Shown here in pieces: positions 34,379 through 43,039 of a stretch of 64,000 nt of DNA. The stretch spans positions 434,001-498,000 of the forward strand of contig NZ_JAINRD010000001.1 in the NCBI RefSeq assembly GCF_020400605.1. Reading direction: 5' to 3'. A program made the translations under genes and the position numbers. The stretch's first letter is position 1. Each line of letters begins with the position of its first letter. The notes below the pieces were generated by a model. That model did not search any database. It was given only the letters and a program-made list of their open reading frames with translations, and had not been told where the DNA came from. This DNA is from Streptomyces aculeolatus. GTDB lineage: Bacteria; Actinomycetota; Actinomycetes; Streptomycetales; Streptomycetaceae.

Positions 34379-34497
34379 CCCGACCCCCTCTCCTTGTGCC
34401 GGTGGGCGAACGCGGCGGCGGCGAAGCGGATGCCCGCGGCGGCCAGGTTCAGCACACCGCCGACCACAGGTGCGAACAGTGCGAGTTGCTCCAGCAT
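34375..34497 (-). CDS. 40-residue single-TM peptide
   Basis: Small protein MLEQLALFAPVVGGVLNLAA followed by more hydrophobic residues and a basic tail (HRHKERGSG). The ATG at 34497 follows GGGAG. Its stop overlaps the start of the membrane gene by four bases, the coupling expected of a real small gene. No family recognised. It may be a helper subunit of the neighbouring membrane protein. Confidence 0.6.
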   Translation of the reverse strand: MLEQLALFAPVVGGVLNLAAAGIRFAAAAFAHRHKERGSG

Positions 34498-34677
34498 TTC
34501 TGACTCCCGTCTCGGTGCGGATCGGACGAGAGAATGGTGTGAGCGCGGTGGGGTCTGGTGAGGCCGCCGGGTGTGACAGCACACCGGGCAACGCCGGCGG
34601 CACACCTCTCACTTGGACGTGTGAGGGCGAAGTACGGTACGCGGAGCGCACATTCGGCGCACAGGTTAAAGATCAAG

Positions 34678-37600
34678 CTAGGGCCGGGGCAGCCTGGCCA
34701 GGGCGTCCGCGACGACTTGGTCGACGTCGGGGACGGTAGCGCCCAGCCACCGCAACCGCGCCGCGGCCTCCCTGACGGTGAAACGGGTCTCCCGTGCCGA
34801 ATCCAGCAGGTGGAGGAGGGGCACGGCTACGTCCAGGGCGAGCCGGCTCACTTCGGTTTTCTCCCCGAGGTGGTAGAGAAGCCGGATGTCGTCGTGATCC
34901 GGATGTTCCGGGAGATCGGTCGGCACTCGCAGGCCACAGCCGGCGAGGCGCTCGGCCGCCGCGCGCGGGGCGACTCCGAACTCCACGAGGGCGAAGGCGA
35001 AATGTGCTCGCGGGATGGTGGCGGACTCGTCCAGCCACGGGCCCATATCGTCGAAATCCCTGGACATCATTCGGCGCGTGAGGTTGTCGATCCCGGGCGG
35101 GAGCTCACCCGGCGGCACCTCTATCCCGTACTCCGCCAGTCGCTCCGCGGCTCTGCTGGGCTCCACCTCGGCACGGCTGCTCATCACGAGGAGTTGTGGG
35201 AGATGAACCCGCTCGCCGCCTGCTTCCCCCGACGCAGCCTGAGGGTGAAAATAGCTGAGAAGGTTCAGGTCGTCCGCTTCCGGCCGGTCCGGCAGGCGTT
35301 CAGGGACCACGACGCCGTATGCGGCAAGGCGCTCCGCAACCTCGGGCAAGGGCATGTCCAGTTCGGTTGCAGCGCGGACAAGGTGCCTGTATGCGACGGG
35401 GAGGCGGTGATCCGCTTGCTCGTTGTAAGTGGGCTTCCAGTCGAACAGCACCAGGTCGTCCGCGCGCGGCGCATCGGGGAGCGAGAGCCTTTCGGTGCGG
35501 AGGCCGAAGTCTGCGAGCCTGTCGCATACCTGGGGAATGGGCAGACCGGTTTGTCCAGCAACCCGTACGACATGGGACGCCGGAATAGAGTCGCTTCCCA
35601 GCCATTCGTACCATTCGTAGTGATCCCCGCCTGCCGTGTCGATCACCGACCAGCTCAGGAGTGGCAAGTCCGCTGCCGAGAAGGACTCCGTGCGCGGACG
35701 GGAGGTGAGCCGGAAGCCGTAGCCTTCCAGCCGCCCTTGCCCTTCGGACAGTCCGATCCCGTATTCGAGCGCGACGGCAAGGAGATGCCCGACCGGCACG
35801 GGGTCGGTGAGATCCAGCCATCCAGGCAGGCCGTTCCGTCCCCGGCTGAGCAGGGCGAGGTCGATGCGGTCGACCTGTGCGGCCGCTGAGAAGTGTTCGG
35901 GAACTATCTCGTGGCAGCCCAGGTCGACGGCGCGGCGGGCGACCTCACGCGGCGACCCACCGGTATGCATGGCGGTCCAGAGGATGTGCCCGGGGCGGTT
36001 CCGCAGTTCCGTGTCATCCCATAGCCATGAACTCACATGCAGCCGGTCACCGGCGTCGAACCCGTCGCGTACAGCCCCCAGCAAGAGTGTGTCGGTGGGA
36101 AGCGCGGGACGCACAGGACCGGTGGTTTCCACTCCCAGCGCATCGAGATCGGTTCGGACGCCGTGTGCGATCAGACGCCACACGAGTACCTGGTCGGGTG
36201 GCTTGTCACCGAAATCCCAGTTCCACAGATTGTTCGGCACGTCATCGGAGGCGGGCCCGTGTGCATGCTCGTCGCCCTCCAGGACCAGATGCGAATCCTG
36301 GAGAAAGCACCCGACCTCCCGAACCTCGATTTCCCCCGTCCTCGTTCTGAACGACGCACCCGCCTCGATGGCCGCCTCCGTCACCAGGTCGCCCAGCCGG
36401 GGGCTCGCCTCCGTCACGGCGCTCACCCACCGGACGTCCAGCAACTCCTGGCCGTCCGTCATCAGCGCCCCGGTCGCCGCACTCAGCAGCTCCTCCACGT
36501 TCGCCGAGACGTCCGACAGCACCTGTCTGCGGTCCACCGACAGCCTGTCCGGCGTGTTGCGTCGGGTGAGGTTGACCACCGCCCCGCGCAGTATGCCGTC
36601 GCGGAAGCCCGCGAAGACCCCGTTGCGGACGGACGGCCTGACGTACAGGCCGTCCACCAGGAGGCCGCCGCCGTGTTCGCACCAGACGACCTGGCCGTCG
36701 CCCTGCTCGTCCTGCCAGGGCACGAGGGTCCCGTGAGCGTCGAGGCCGTCGGGTTGCCACGCCGGGCGTACCCGGGGGTTCAGCACGCCCGGGTCCCAGC
36801 GCTCGCGCTGGGTGCCGTGCTCGGCGACCGTCTCGAACTCGGCGACGCCCAGCAGCTGCCGGAGTTCCTCCACGCACGAGGGCGCCTGCTCGGCATCCCG
36901 CAGGTAAAGCTTGACCGACGTGCCCGGGGAACGGCCCTCCGGGAGGTGCTCGATGCGGAACAGGTGGCCAGGCCCGAAGATGGAGACCTTCATGGCCGGA
37001 TGGGGGCGGTTGCCGCGTTCCAGGGGGCGGGTGACCACTTCGATCTCGTCGGCGATCATGAAGTAGCTCAGCACGCCGATGCCGAAACGGCTGTTGGGGT
37101 AGAAGGGGACCTGTGTTGCGGCGCCCTTCCACTCCGCCGATTCCACCAGGAACTCGGTCAGGTCGGTGAAGCGCACTCCTGCCTGCGCGAACACCTCGGT
37201 GAGCACGGCCTCGGTCATGCCGATGCCGTTGTCGCGGCATTCGAGGTAGGCGCGGCCGTCGTGGTCCAAGCCCTGGACGAAGTGGATGCGACCGTTCCAG
37301 TCGTCGGGCCAGTCGCCGCGCTGCCGCCGGTACGCGAGCCGGGCGCGGCGCCAGCGGCAGGCGTCGAGCGCGTTCTGATACAGCTCGCGGACGGCCAGGC
37401 CGCGGTCCTTGTAGAGCTGTTCGCCCATGAGGAGGCCCTGTACCCGCCGTTCGTCCAGGCGGAATCGGCTGACGTGCTGGAAGAGCGGTCGCCCGTCCTC
37501 GTCGATGTCCGGCCTGACGTCGTCGGCCGAGGCCCGTGACGGCAGCCGGGTGAGCATCTCCATGGCGGGCCGGTCGGCGCACACGCGCCGGACCGCGTGC

Positions 37601-38907
37601 AGCAGCGTGTCGACCTGGCGGGCGTACTGCCGCAACCCCTCCAGTTCGGCGGGGTGGTGGCAGTCGGTCCGCAGCACCAGGCAGTCCGATTGCAGCACCC
37701 ATTTCGCGCGGCTCGTCACGGTGTCGCGGAGCCGGTCCAGCTCCACCGCGCTGGGGATGCCGAGGTGGCGTACGACGATGTCGGGCAGCCGGATGACGTC
37801 GATGGCGACCGCGTAGGCGACGGCCAGGAGGTGGCTGAGCAGCAGCTCCCGTACCCGCTGCTGGTCCGGCTCGCCGGCGAAGAGGACGTTCACGGGCTGC
37901 GGGGTGTGCTGCCGGTCGGTGTCGGCGAGTTCGGCGGGGTCGAGGCGCAGCCCGGCGAGGAAGCGTTGGACGGTCTTGGCCTCCAGGACCTCGTCCCGCA
38001 TCCGCGGGTCGGTGACGTCCGCGTCCTGAAGCAGCCGCCGGATGGCGCCGAGGCGGTACGCGTCGGGGAAGCGGGCGGCCCAGCGGCGGAACAGCCACCA
38101 GCCGATCTCGGGCCCGGCGGAGTCGCGGTCGGGCAGCGCGGGGGCCTGGGCGCGTTCGACGAGTTCCTGATGTCCGTTGCAGAATGCCTCGAAGTCGCGC
38201 CGTGGTGCCTCCGCGTGGTCCGCGACGCCCAGCTCCAGGGGACGGATCTCGTGCAGGGCGGCCAGCGTCCGCGCCATGTGGGTGTGGTGCAGCAGCGGAA
38301 CCAGCGCCAGCAGCGCCGCTTCGGCGGGCGAGAGATCCGGGGTGTCCTCCCACGTCGTACGCACCAGCCAGTCCGCCCGCCTGGCGAACCGGTCGGCGAG
38401 GTCGGTGTCGAGCCAGGGATCGCCCGCGAGGGTGCGCTCGGCCTCGGCACTCAGCGCGGCCAGGCGTTCGGCGACGGAGACGGACTGCTCGCGGAGGTCC
38501 GCGGTGTCCAAGTCCCCGTCGACCAGGTTCCAGGCGGCGTGTTCTGCTACGCACCGCGCCCAGGGGTGCTGCGTCCCGGATTGCGGTCGGCTCCTCTTCT
38601 CCCCCCGCTCCACGGCTCGTTCCTCGGCGCGGGCCCGGTCGAGGAGGCGGCGGCCGTTCGCCGCCTCGTCGGTGCCGCCGCCCAGGGCCCGTACGAGCGC
38701 CGTCACCTGCCGGTCGTCGACGGGCAGGCGCATGCCGCGCAGCATGTCGTTGACGTAGGACGGGGATTCGAGGTTCATGGCCGCGGTGATGTCGCGGCGG
38801 CTCTTCAGCCCGTTGCCGGCGTGGACCCGGTCGAGGAATTCCAGCAGCTTGCGGTGTGCTCCGGACTCCGGCCATTTGCCGCGGTCGATCGGTTCCCCTC
38901 TGCCCAC
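34678..38907 (-). CDS. HTH / HSP90-like ATPase / wHTH-repeat protein, conflict or signalling candidate
   Basis: A single 1409-residue protein. Residues about 20-66 form a helix-turn-helix (SRRDITAAMNLESPSYVNDML). Residues about 470-660 are a GHKL/HSP90-like ATPase core: N box ELYQNALDACRWRR (E508, N512, D515), G1 DNGIGM (559-564) and G2 SRFGIGVLSYFMIADEIEVV (from about 606). Residues about 985-1395 hold seven repeats of about 55-80 residues, each centred on a x-x-A-x-R-L-x-x-Y/F-G motif (PEVAERLAAYGVVVP, SRAAERLAEYGIEVP). Repeated wHTH modules behind HSP90-like ATPases are known from actinobacterial conflict systems, from memory. It starts at GTG 38907 with no clear ribosome-binding site. Confidence 0.8.
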   Translation of the reverse strand: MGRGEPIDRGKWPESGAHRKLLEFLDRVHAGNGLKSRRDITAAMNLESPSYVNDMLRGMRLPVDDRQVTALVRALGGGTDEAANGRRLLDRARAEERAVERGEKRSRPQSGTQHPWARCVAEHAAWNLVDGDLDTADLREQSVSVAERLAALSAEAERTLAGDPWLDTDLADRFARRADWLVRTTWEDTPDLSPAEAALLALVPLLHHTHMARTLAALHEIRPLELGVADHAEAPRRDFEAFCNGHQELVERAQAPALPDRDSAGPEIGWWLFRRWAARFPDAYRLGAIRRLLQDADVTDPRMRDEVLEAKTVQRFLAGLRLDPAELADTDRQHTPQPVNVLFAGEPDQQRVRELLLSHLLAVAYAVAIDVIRLPDIVVRHLGIPSAVELDRLRDTVTSRAKWVLQSDCLVLRTDCHHPAELEGLRQYARQVDTLLHAVRRVCADRPAMEMLTRLPSRASADDVRPDIDEDGRPLFQHVSRFRLDERRVQGLLMGEQLYKDRGLAVRELYQNALDACRWRRARLAYRRQRGDWPDDWNGRIHFVQGLDHDGRAYLECRDNGIGMTEAVLTEVFAQAGVRFTDLTEFLVESAEWKGAATQVPFYPNSRFGIGVLSYFMIADEIEVVTRPLERGNRPHPAMKVSIFGPGHLFRIEHLPEGRSPGTSVKLYLRDAEQAPSCVEELRQLLGVAEFETVAEHGTQRERWDPGVLNPRVRPAWQPDGLDAHGTLVPWQDEQGDGQVVWCEHGGGLLVDGLYVRPSVRNGVFAGFRDGILRGAVVNLTRRNTPDRLSVDRRQVLSDVSANVEELLSAATGALMTDGQELLDVRWVSAVTEASPRLGDLVTEAAIEAGASFRTRTGEIEVREVGCFLQDSHLVLEGDEHAHGPASDDVPNNLWNWDFGDKPPDQVLVWRLIAHGVRTDLDALGVETTGPVRPALPTDTLLLGAVRDGFDAGDRLHVSSWLWDDTELRNRPGHILWTAMHTGGSPREVARRAVDLGCHEIVPEHFSAAAQVDRIDLALLSRGRNGLPGWLDLTDPVPVGHLLAVALEYGIGLSEGQGRLEGYGFRLTSRPRTESFSAADLPLLSWSVIDTAGGDHYEWYEWLGSDSIPASHVVRVAGQTGLPIPQVCDRLADFGLRTERLSLPDAPRADDLVLFDWKPTYNEQADHRLPVAYRHLVRAATELDMPLPEVAERLAAYGVVVPERLPDRPEADDLNLLSYFHPQAASGEAGGERVHLPQLLVMSSRAEVEPSRAAERLAEYGIEVPPGELPPGIDNLTRRMMSRDFDDMGPWLDESATIPRAHFAFALVEFGVAPRAAAERLAGCGLRVPTDLPEHPDHDDIRLLYHLGEKTEVSRLALDVAVPLLHLLDSARETRFTVREAAARLRWLGATVPDVDQVVADALARLPRP

Positions 38908-39013
38908 GCGACGTGTCTACACCATCCTGGCATTACGGAACCACCGAACCAGTCGGTTGTGCTGCGGCCGTGACGCCACCGCTGGTGCTGTGCCACAGCG
39001 CTGCCGCGTACCG

Positions 39014-40054
39014 CTAGCAGCTGCAGTCGCAGCATTCACAGCACTCGCAGCAGTTGCAGCATCCGTCGCAACTGCCGCACCCGCTGCAGTCGCAGCCGCC
39101 CTTCTGCTTGTGCTCCTCCTCCTGCTCCCCCTCCGGGCCCTGCCCCAGCGGTGTGAAGGCGGGCGGCGGCGGGCCGAACTCGCCGCCCGCGTGCGCGAAG
39201 GTGCGGCGCACCGCGCGCTCCAACTCGCCGACCAGCAGCACGCGGACCAGCCGGTCGTCGGTGAACTCCGCGTCCGCCAGGGCGAGTGCGACGCCGCGCG
39301 TCGCGTCGTCGCAGAGCTGGCGCACCCGGGCGGGCTCCGTCTCCGTCGCCGTGATCGGGTTCCACGCGCCCGTACGCCGGTCCTCCACCGCATCCTGCAC
39401 GGCGTCCAGCAGGTGCGCGACGCGGCCGAAGAGGCGGCCGGCCTCGGCCAGCGCCGCCTCGTTTCCGGGCCGGCCCGCCAGCCGCGCGGTGTGGGCGAAC
39501 GCCGCCGCCGTCGCCAGCTCCGTGGGCTCGGTCACCGCGAGCACGGACGTCCCGGGCCCGGCCAGCGCCTCCACCTCCCGCTGCCGCTCGACCGCCTCGA
39601 CGAGCACCCCGGTGTCGAACCCCAGCCCCGCGCCGCCCCGTTCCCCGGCGGCCTCCCAGCCCCCGGCCACGCGGCGGGCCGGCGCGGCGAGCACCGGCCG
39701 CGCGAGCGCACCGTCGCCGTCGGCGACGTGGTCGCGGATCTTCGCGGAAGCCAGCAGCAGCGACACCACCGCCGCCAGTTGCGCCCCTTCCCCGTACGCG
39801 ACCTCCGCCCGCCGCATCCGGCGCAGCGGACACGGCCCGGCGGTGCGCCAGCCGCCGCCGCTGCGGCCCTCGGCCCTGGCCGCCTGCGCGTCGTACAGCA
39901 CCGATATCAGGAGCCCGTCGTGGTTGGTGGCGGCCCGAGCGACCTGCCCGCCCTGGCCGCGCAGCGCCAGGCACAGCCCGCACAAGTGGCCCAGCCACTC
40001 CTTGGCCAGGCCTTTCGGCAGCCGGCAGCGGCACGGACGAATAATGCCGAACAT
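39014..40054 (-). CDS. DUF5685 protein with 14-Cys C-terminal tail
   Basis: A 346-residue protein. The start at ATG 40054 (MFGIIRPCRCRLP) follows GGGAGGGGAAAC. The N terminus matches the DUF5685 pattern: MFGIIRPCRCRLP...WLGHLCGLCLALRGQGGQVARAATNHDGLLISVL. The last 26 residues contain 14 Cys in CC pairs separated by one acidic residue, a likely metal or Fe-S site. The middle is mostly helical and Ala-rich. Function unknown. The wHTH-repeat gene follows 106 bases after. Confidence 0.82.
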   Translation of the reverse strand: MFGIIRPCRCRLPKGLAKEWLGHLCGLCLALRGQGGQVARAATNHDGLLISVLYDAQAARAEGRSGGGWRTAGPCPLRRMRRAEVAYGEGAQLAAVVSLLLASAKIRDHVADGDGALARPVLAAPARRVAGGWEAAGERGGAGLGFDTGVLVEAVERQREVEALAGPGTSVLAVTEPTELATAAAFAHTARLAGRPGNEAALAEAGRLFGRVAHLLDAVQDAVEDRRTGAWNPITATETEPARVRQLCDDATRGVALALADAEFTDDRLVRVLLVGELERAVRRTFAHAGGEFGPPPPAFTPLGQGPEGEQEEEHKQKGGCDCSGCGSCDGCCNCCECCECCDCSC

Positions 40055-40193
40055 GCGTTTCCCCTCCCGCAGTCCACCCGTCGGGTGGAAGACGAGGCTA
40101 CGCGTGGCGCGGTTCGCGGGTGGTGGCACCCGGTAACGCTTCGGGGGCTGCCGGCCAAGTGTGTGATGTAGGCAGGGGTTGAAGGGATCGCAC

Positions 40194-40784
40194 ATGGTCA
40201 GCAGCTCGGGTGAGGCCGTCCGCCGGATCGGCACGGACCCGCAGGCGTTCGAGGCGTTCTACCGCGCCCATGTCGACGCGGTCGAGCGGTTCATCGCCCG
40301 CCGGGTGGCCGATCCGCATCGCGTCGCGGATCTGACGGCGGAGGTGTTCCTGGCCACGATCGAGTCGGCCGAGGGGTACAGACCGTCGCGCGGGGCGCCG
40401 ATCGCCTGGCTGTACGGCGTCGCGCGCAACGTGCTGGCGGGGGACCGGCGGCGCAGCGCTCGCGAGCGCGACGCCGGTCTGCGGCTGGCGGGGCGGCGGC
40501 TCGTCGAGGCGGACGACATCGCCCGGCTGGACGAGCGGATAGACGCCGAGGCCCAGGCCCGCACGCTGTACGAGGCGATGGAGCAACTGCCCGCCCACGA
40601 GCGGGCGGTGCTGGAGCTCGTGGCGCTCGACGGCCTGACCGTCAGCGAGGCGGGCAGGGCGCTGGGCATCCGGGCGCCCACCGCGCGGGTGCGCCTGCAC
40701 CGGGCCCGCCGCCGCGTCCGCGACCACTTCGCAGCCCCCGTCTCACCGCCGGCCGTGCCGGCGGCTTCCGGACCGAGACAGTAG
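40194..40784 (+). CDS. ECF-type RNA polymerase sigma factor
   Basis: A 196-residue sigma-70-family factor. Region 2: FEAFYRAHVDAVERFIARRVADPHRVADLTAEVFLATIES and SRGAPIAWLYGVARNVLAGDRRR. Region 4: LPAHERAVLELVALDGLTVSEAGRALGIRAPTARVRLHRARRRVRD. The ATG at 40194 follows GAAGGG. The next gene, 11 bases downstream, encodes a one-TM protein that may be its anti-sigma partner. Confidence 0.9.
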   Translation: MVSSSGEAVRRIGTDPQAFEAFYRAHVDAVERFIARRVADPHRVADLTAEVFLATIESAEGYRPSRGAPIAWLYGVARNVLAGDRRRSARERDAGLRLAGRRLVEADDIARLDERIDAEAQARTLYEAMEQLPAHERAVLELVALDGLTVSEAGRALGIRAPTARVRLHRARRRVRDHFAAPVSPPAVPAASGPRQ

Positions 40785-40795
40785 GAGAAACCACC

Positions 40796-41401
40796 ATGAG
40801 CAAGACAGAGGGCCCGCTCACCGGCTTCGAGGAGCGGCTGCTCGGCGAGCTGAAGCAGGTCGTCGCGGACCGCGCGGCGGCACAGGGCACGGCGCCCGGG
40901 CCGGTCGCCGTGGCCGTTCGCGCACCGCGCCCGCGCCGCCGTGTGTGGGCGGGGCTCACCGCCACGGTGGGCGTCGCGGCGGCCGGCACCGCGGCGGTGG
41001 TCGCCCTGCCCGCGATGGGGGGTTCGGCCGCGTACGCCGTCGAGACGAACGAGGACGGGACGGTGACGGCGACGATCAAGGAGTTCAAGGACGCCGAGGG
41101 GCTGGAGCGGCAGTTGGAGGAGCACGGCGTGTCCGCGGAGGTGGACTACGTCGAGTGGGGGAAGTGGTGCCGGCAGGACCGCGGTGAGACCGTCGACCGC
41201 GACTTCCTCTTCGACCAGCAGAGCCCGAAGGAGCAGGGGGGCTCGTGGTCCTTCACCGTCCGGCCCGCCGACTTCGAGCCGGGGGAGACGCTGGTGATCG
41301 ACACGGCCTGGTCGCAGGACGGCGAGCTGGCCAGCGCCTTCATCGGCAGCCAACTCGTCACGGGCCCCGTCCGGCCCTGCGACCCGTCCCCCGCCCGATG
41401 A
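40796..41401 (+). CDS. Single-TM protein, probable anti-sigma partner
   Basis: A 201-residue protein. The cytoplasmic N terminus (about 48 residues) is followed by one TM at about 49-70 (VWAGLTATVGVAAAGTAAVVALPAM) and an exported domain with CRQD..PC Cys. The layout fits a membrane anti-sigma factor of an ECF pair, though the zinc-binding anti-sigma motif is not seen, so this is tentative. The ATG follows AGGAGA. It is co-transcribed with the sigma gene. Confidence 0.72.
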   Translation: MSKTEGPLTGFEERLLGELKQVVADRAAAQGTAPGPVAVAVRAPRPRRRVWAGLTATVGVAAAGTAAVVALPAMGGSAAYAVETNEDGTVTATIKEFKDAEGLERQLEEHGVSAEVDYVEWGKWCRQDRGETVDRDFLFDQQSPKEQGGSWSFTVRPADFEPGETLVIDTAWSQDGELASAFIGSQLVTGPVRPCDPSPAR

Positions 41402-41596
41402 CACCCCGCCCACGGTCGATACGCCGGACGCCCTGACCCCGGGCGGGCCCCGGCGGGCCCAGGCCCCGCCCCCGCGCAGGGCACCCCTGCGCACCCACCG
41501 CGACAGCCCCGCAGGGCGCCCACCCCGCGTCCCTGGGCGCACCGCGCCCCCGGCCCGCACGACGCCGCCGGGGGCGCACGGCCCGTACGAAGCGAC

Positions 41597-41989
41597 TCAC
41601 CGCCCGGCGGTCTCCGCCCACCACGAGAGATGAGCCCCGGCCTGCGCCGTCGGCTCGATGATCTCCCAGCCCTCGGCGATCAGCCCGCCGTCGACCCGCC
41701 AGATGTCGACCACCGTGATCTCCGGTCCGCCCCCGGGGAGCCACCGCCGGGAGTGCATGACGACGTGGTCCCCCTCGGCCAGCAGGTGGTGGATCTCGAC
41801 CTGCATCCCGGCGAGCGGGGTCAGCGCCGCTTCCACGGCGGCAAGCCAGCCCGCCTTGTCCGAGGTGGTCGCGTCGGGCCGGTGGTGGACGAAGTCGTCG
41901 CTCAGCAGCGGCCCGAGGCCGTCGGCGCTGCCCGTCTCGATCAGCTGCGCGAGCGCCCGCTGGACGACCGCCTTGTTGTCGGTACTCAT
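41597..41989 (-). CDS. SnoaL/NTF2-like ester-cyclase-family protein
   Basis: A 130-residue protein of the NTF2 fold, from ATG 41989 (MSTDNKAVVQRALAQLIETG). A longer start at 42031 is possible but would overlap the divergent regulator. The features VQRALAQLIETGSADGLGPLLSDDFVHHRP, VEIHHLLAEGDHVVMHSRRW and VDIWRVDGGLIAEGWEIIEP match SnoaL-like ester cyclases. Most actinomycete members have unknown substrates. It is divergent from the XRE-MmyB regulator. Confidence 0.85.
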   Translation of the reverse strand: MSTDNKAVVQRALAQLIETGSADGLGPLLSDDFVHHRPDATTSDKAGWLAAVEAALTPLAGMQVEIHHLLAEGDHVVMHSRRWLPGGGPEITVVDIWRVDGGLIAEGWEIIEPTAQAGAHLSWWAETAGR

Positions 41990-42077
41990 GCGGCGCAGTC
42001 TTTCGGCGGTCGCGGCGGCTGTCGATGACATGGCATTTCATGGGCGTACGGCGCCGCGGTGCGTACCCTCGGCGAAC

Positions 42078-42848
42078 GTGCACACCATCGGCGACCTCCT
42101 CCGGCAGTGGCGGCACCGCCGCCGGCTCAGCCAGCTCGACCTCGCCATCGCCGCAGACGTCTCGGCCCGCCATGTCAGCCTCATCGAGACGGGCAGGACC
42201 AACCCGAGCGCCGACATGGTGCTCCGGCTCGCCGAGCGGCTGGCGGTGCCGCTGCGCGAGCGCAACCGGCTGCTCCTCGCCGCCGGCTTCGCGCCGCGCT
42301 ACCCGGAGCGGCCGCTCGACGACGAGGCGCTGGCGGCGGCCGGGGCCGCGGTCGCGCGCGTGCTGCGCGCCCACGAGCCGTACCCCGCGGTGGCCTTCGA
42401 CCGCCGGTGGAACATCGTGCGGACCAACCGCGCGGTCGAGCCGTTCTTCGCCGGCGTCGACCCCGACCTGCTCCGGCCGCCGGTCAACCTCGTACGGCTG
42501 GGACTGGACCCGCGCGGCTTCGCGCCGATGGTGGTCAACCTGGACGACGTCCGCGCGGTGTTCCGCGCCCGCATCGGCCGCCAGCTCGCCGTTGCACCCG
42601 ACCCCGAAGTCACCGCGCTCTACGAAGAACTGCTGGAGCCGGGCGCCGAGGACCCGCCGGGCCGGACGGAAGCGTCCGACGTCGTGATCCCGATGATCCT
42701 CCGCGTGGCGGGGCGGGAGCTGCGGCTGTTCTCCACGATCACCACGTTCGGTACGCCGATGGACGTCACGCTCGCCGAGGTCTCGATCGAGTCGTACTAC
42801 CCGGCCGACGCCCGGACGGCAGCCCACTTCGAGAACCCGGGCAGCTGA
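42078..42848 (+). CDS. XRE regulator with MmyB-like ligand-binding domain
   Basis: A 256-residue transcription factor. The HTH is RHRRRLSQLDLAIAADVSARHVSLIETGRTNPS, and the ligand domain carries MmyB-type motifs: YPAVAFDRRWNIVRTNRAVEPFFAGV, LVRLGLDPRGFAPMVVNLDDV, and a final FSTITTFGTPMDVTLAEVSIESYYPAD. The GTG start matches the usual length of the family. It is divergent from the NTF2-like gene, which it may control. Confidence 0.88.
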   Translation: MHTIGDLLRQWRHRRRLSQLDLAIAADVSARHVSLIETGRTNPSADMVLRLAERLAVPLRERNRLLLAAGFAPRYPERPLDDEALAAAGAAVARVLRAHEPYPAVAFDRRWNIVRTNRAVEPFFAGVDPDLLRPPVNLVRLGLDPRGFAPMVVNLDDVRAVFRARIGRQLAVAPDPEVTALYEELLEPGAEDPPGRTEASDVVIPMILRVAGRELRLFSTITTFGTPMDVTLAEVSIESYYPADARTAAHFENPGS

Positions 42849-43039
42849 CCCCGGTTCCCGGGACCGGTCCTGCCCACCGGATTCCGCAGAGTGACCGGTC
42901 AGGTACGTGCCGCTGCGCTAGCATCGGCGCAGGTGCCGCGGGTGACTCCGCGGCTGGTGGGGGGGGAGTTCCGGGGCCGGGCCGCGACGGGTGCGCGGCT
43001 AAAGCAGGCTCCCCTGTCGGTCGGCTGGGGGGTAGCTGC

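Noticed and set aside
42935..42954. GCCGCGG-N6-CCGCGGC repeat before the five-gene operon
   Set aside because: Short perfect GC repeats are frequent in this background, so I do not claim it as an operator.
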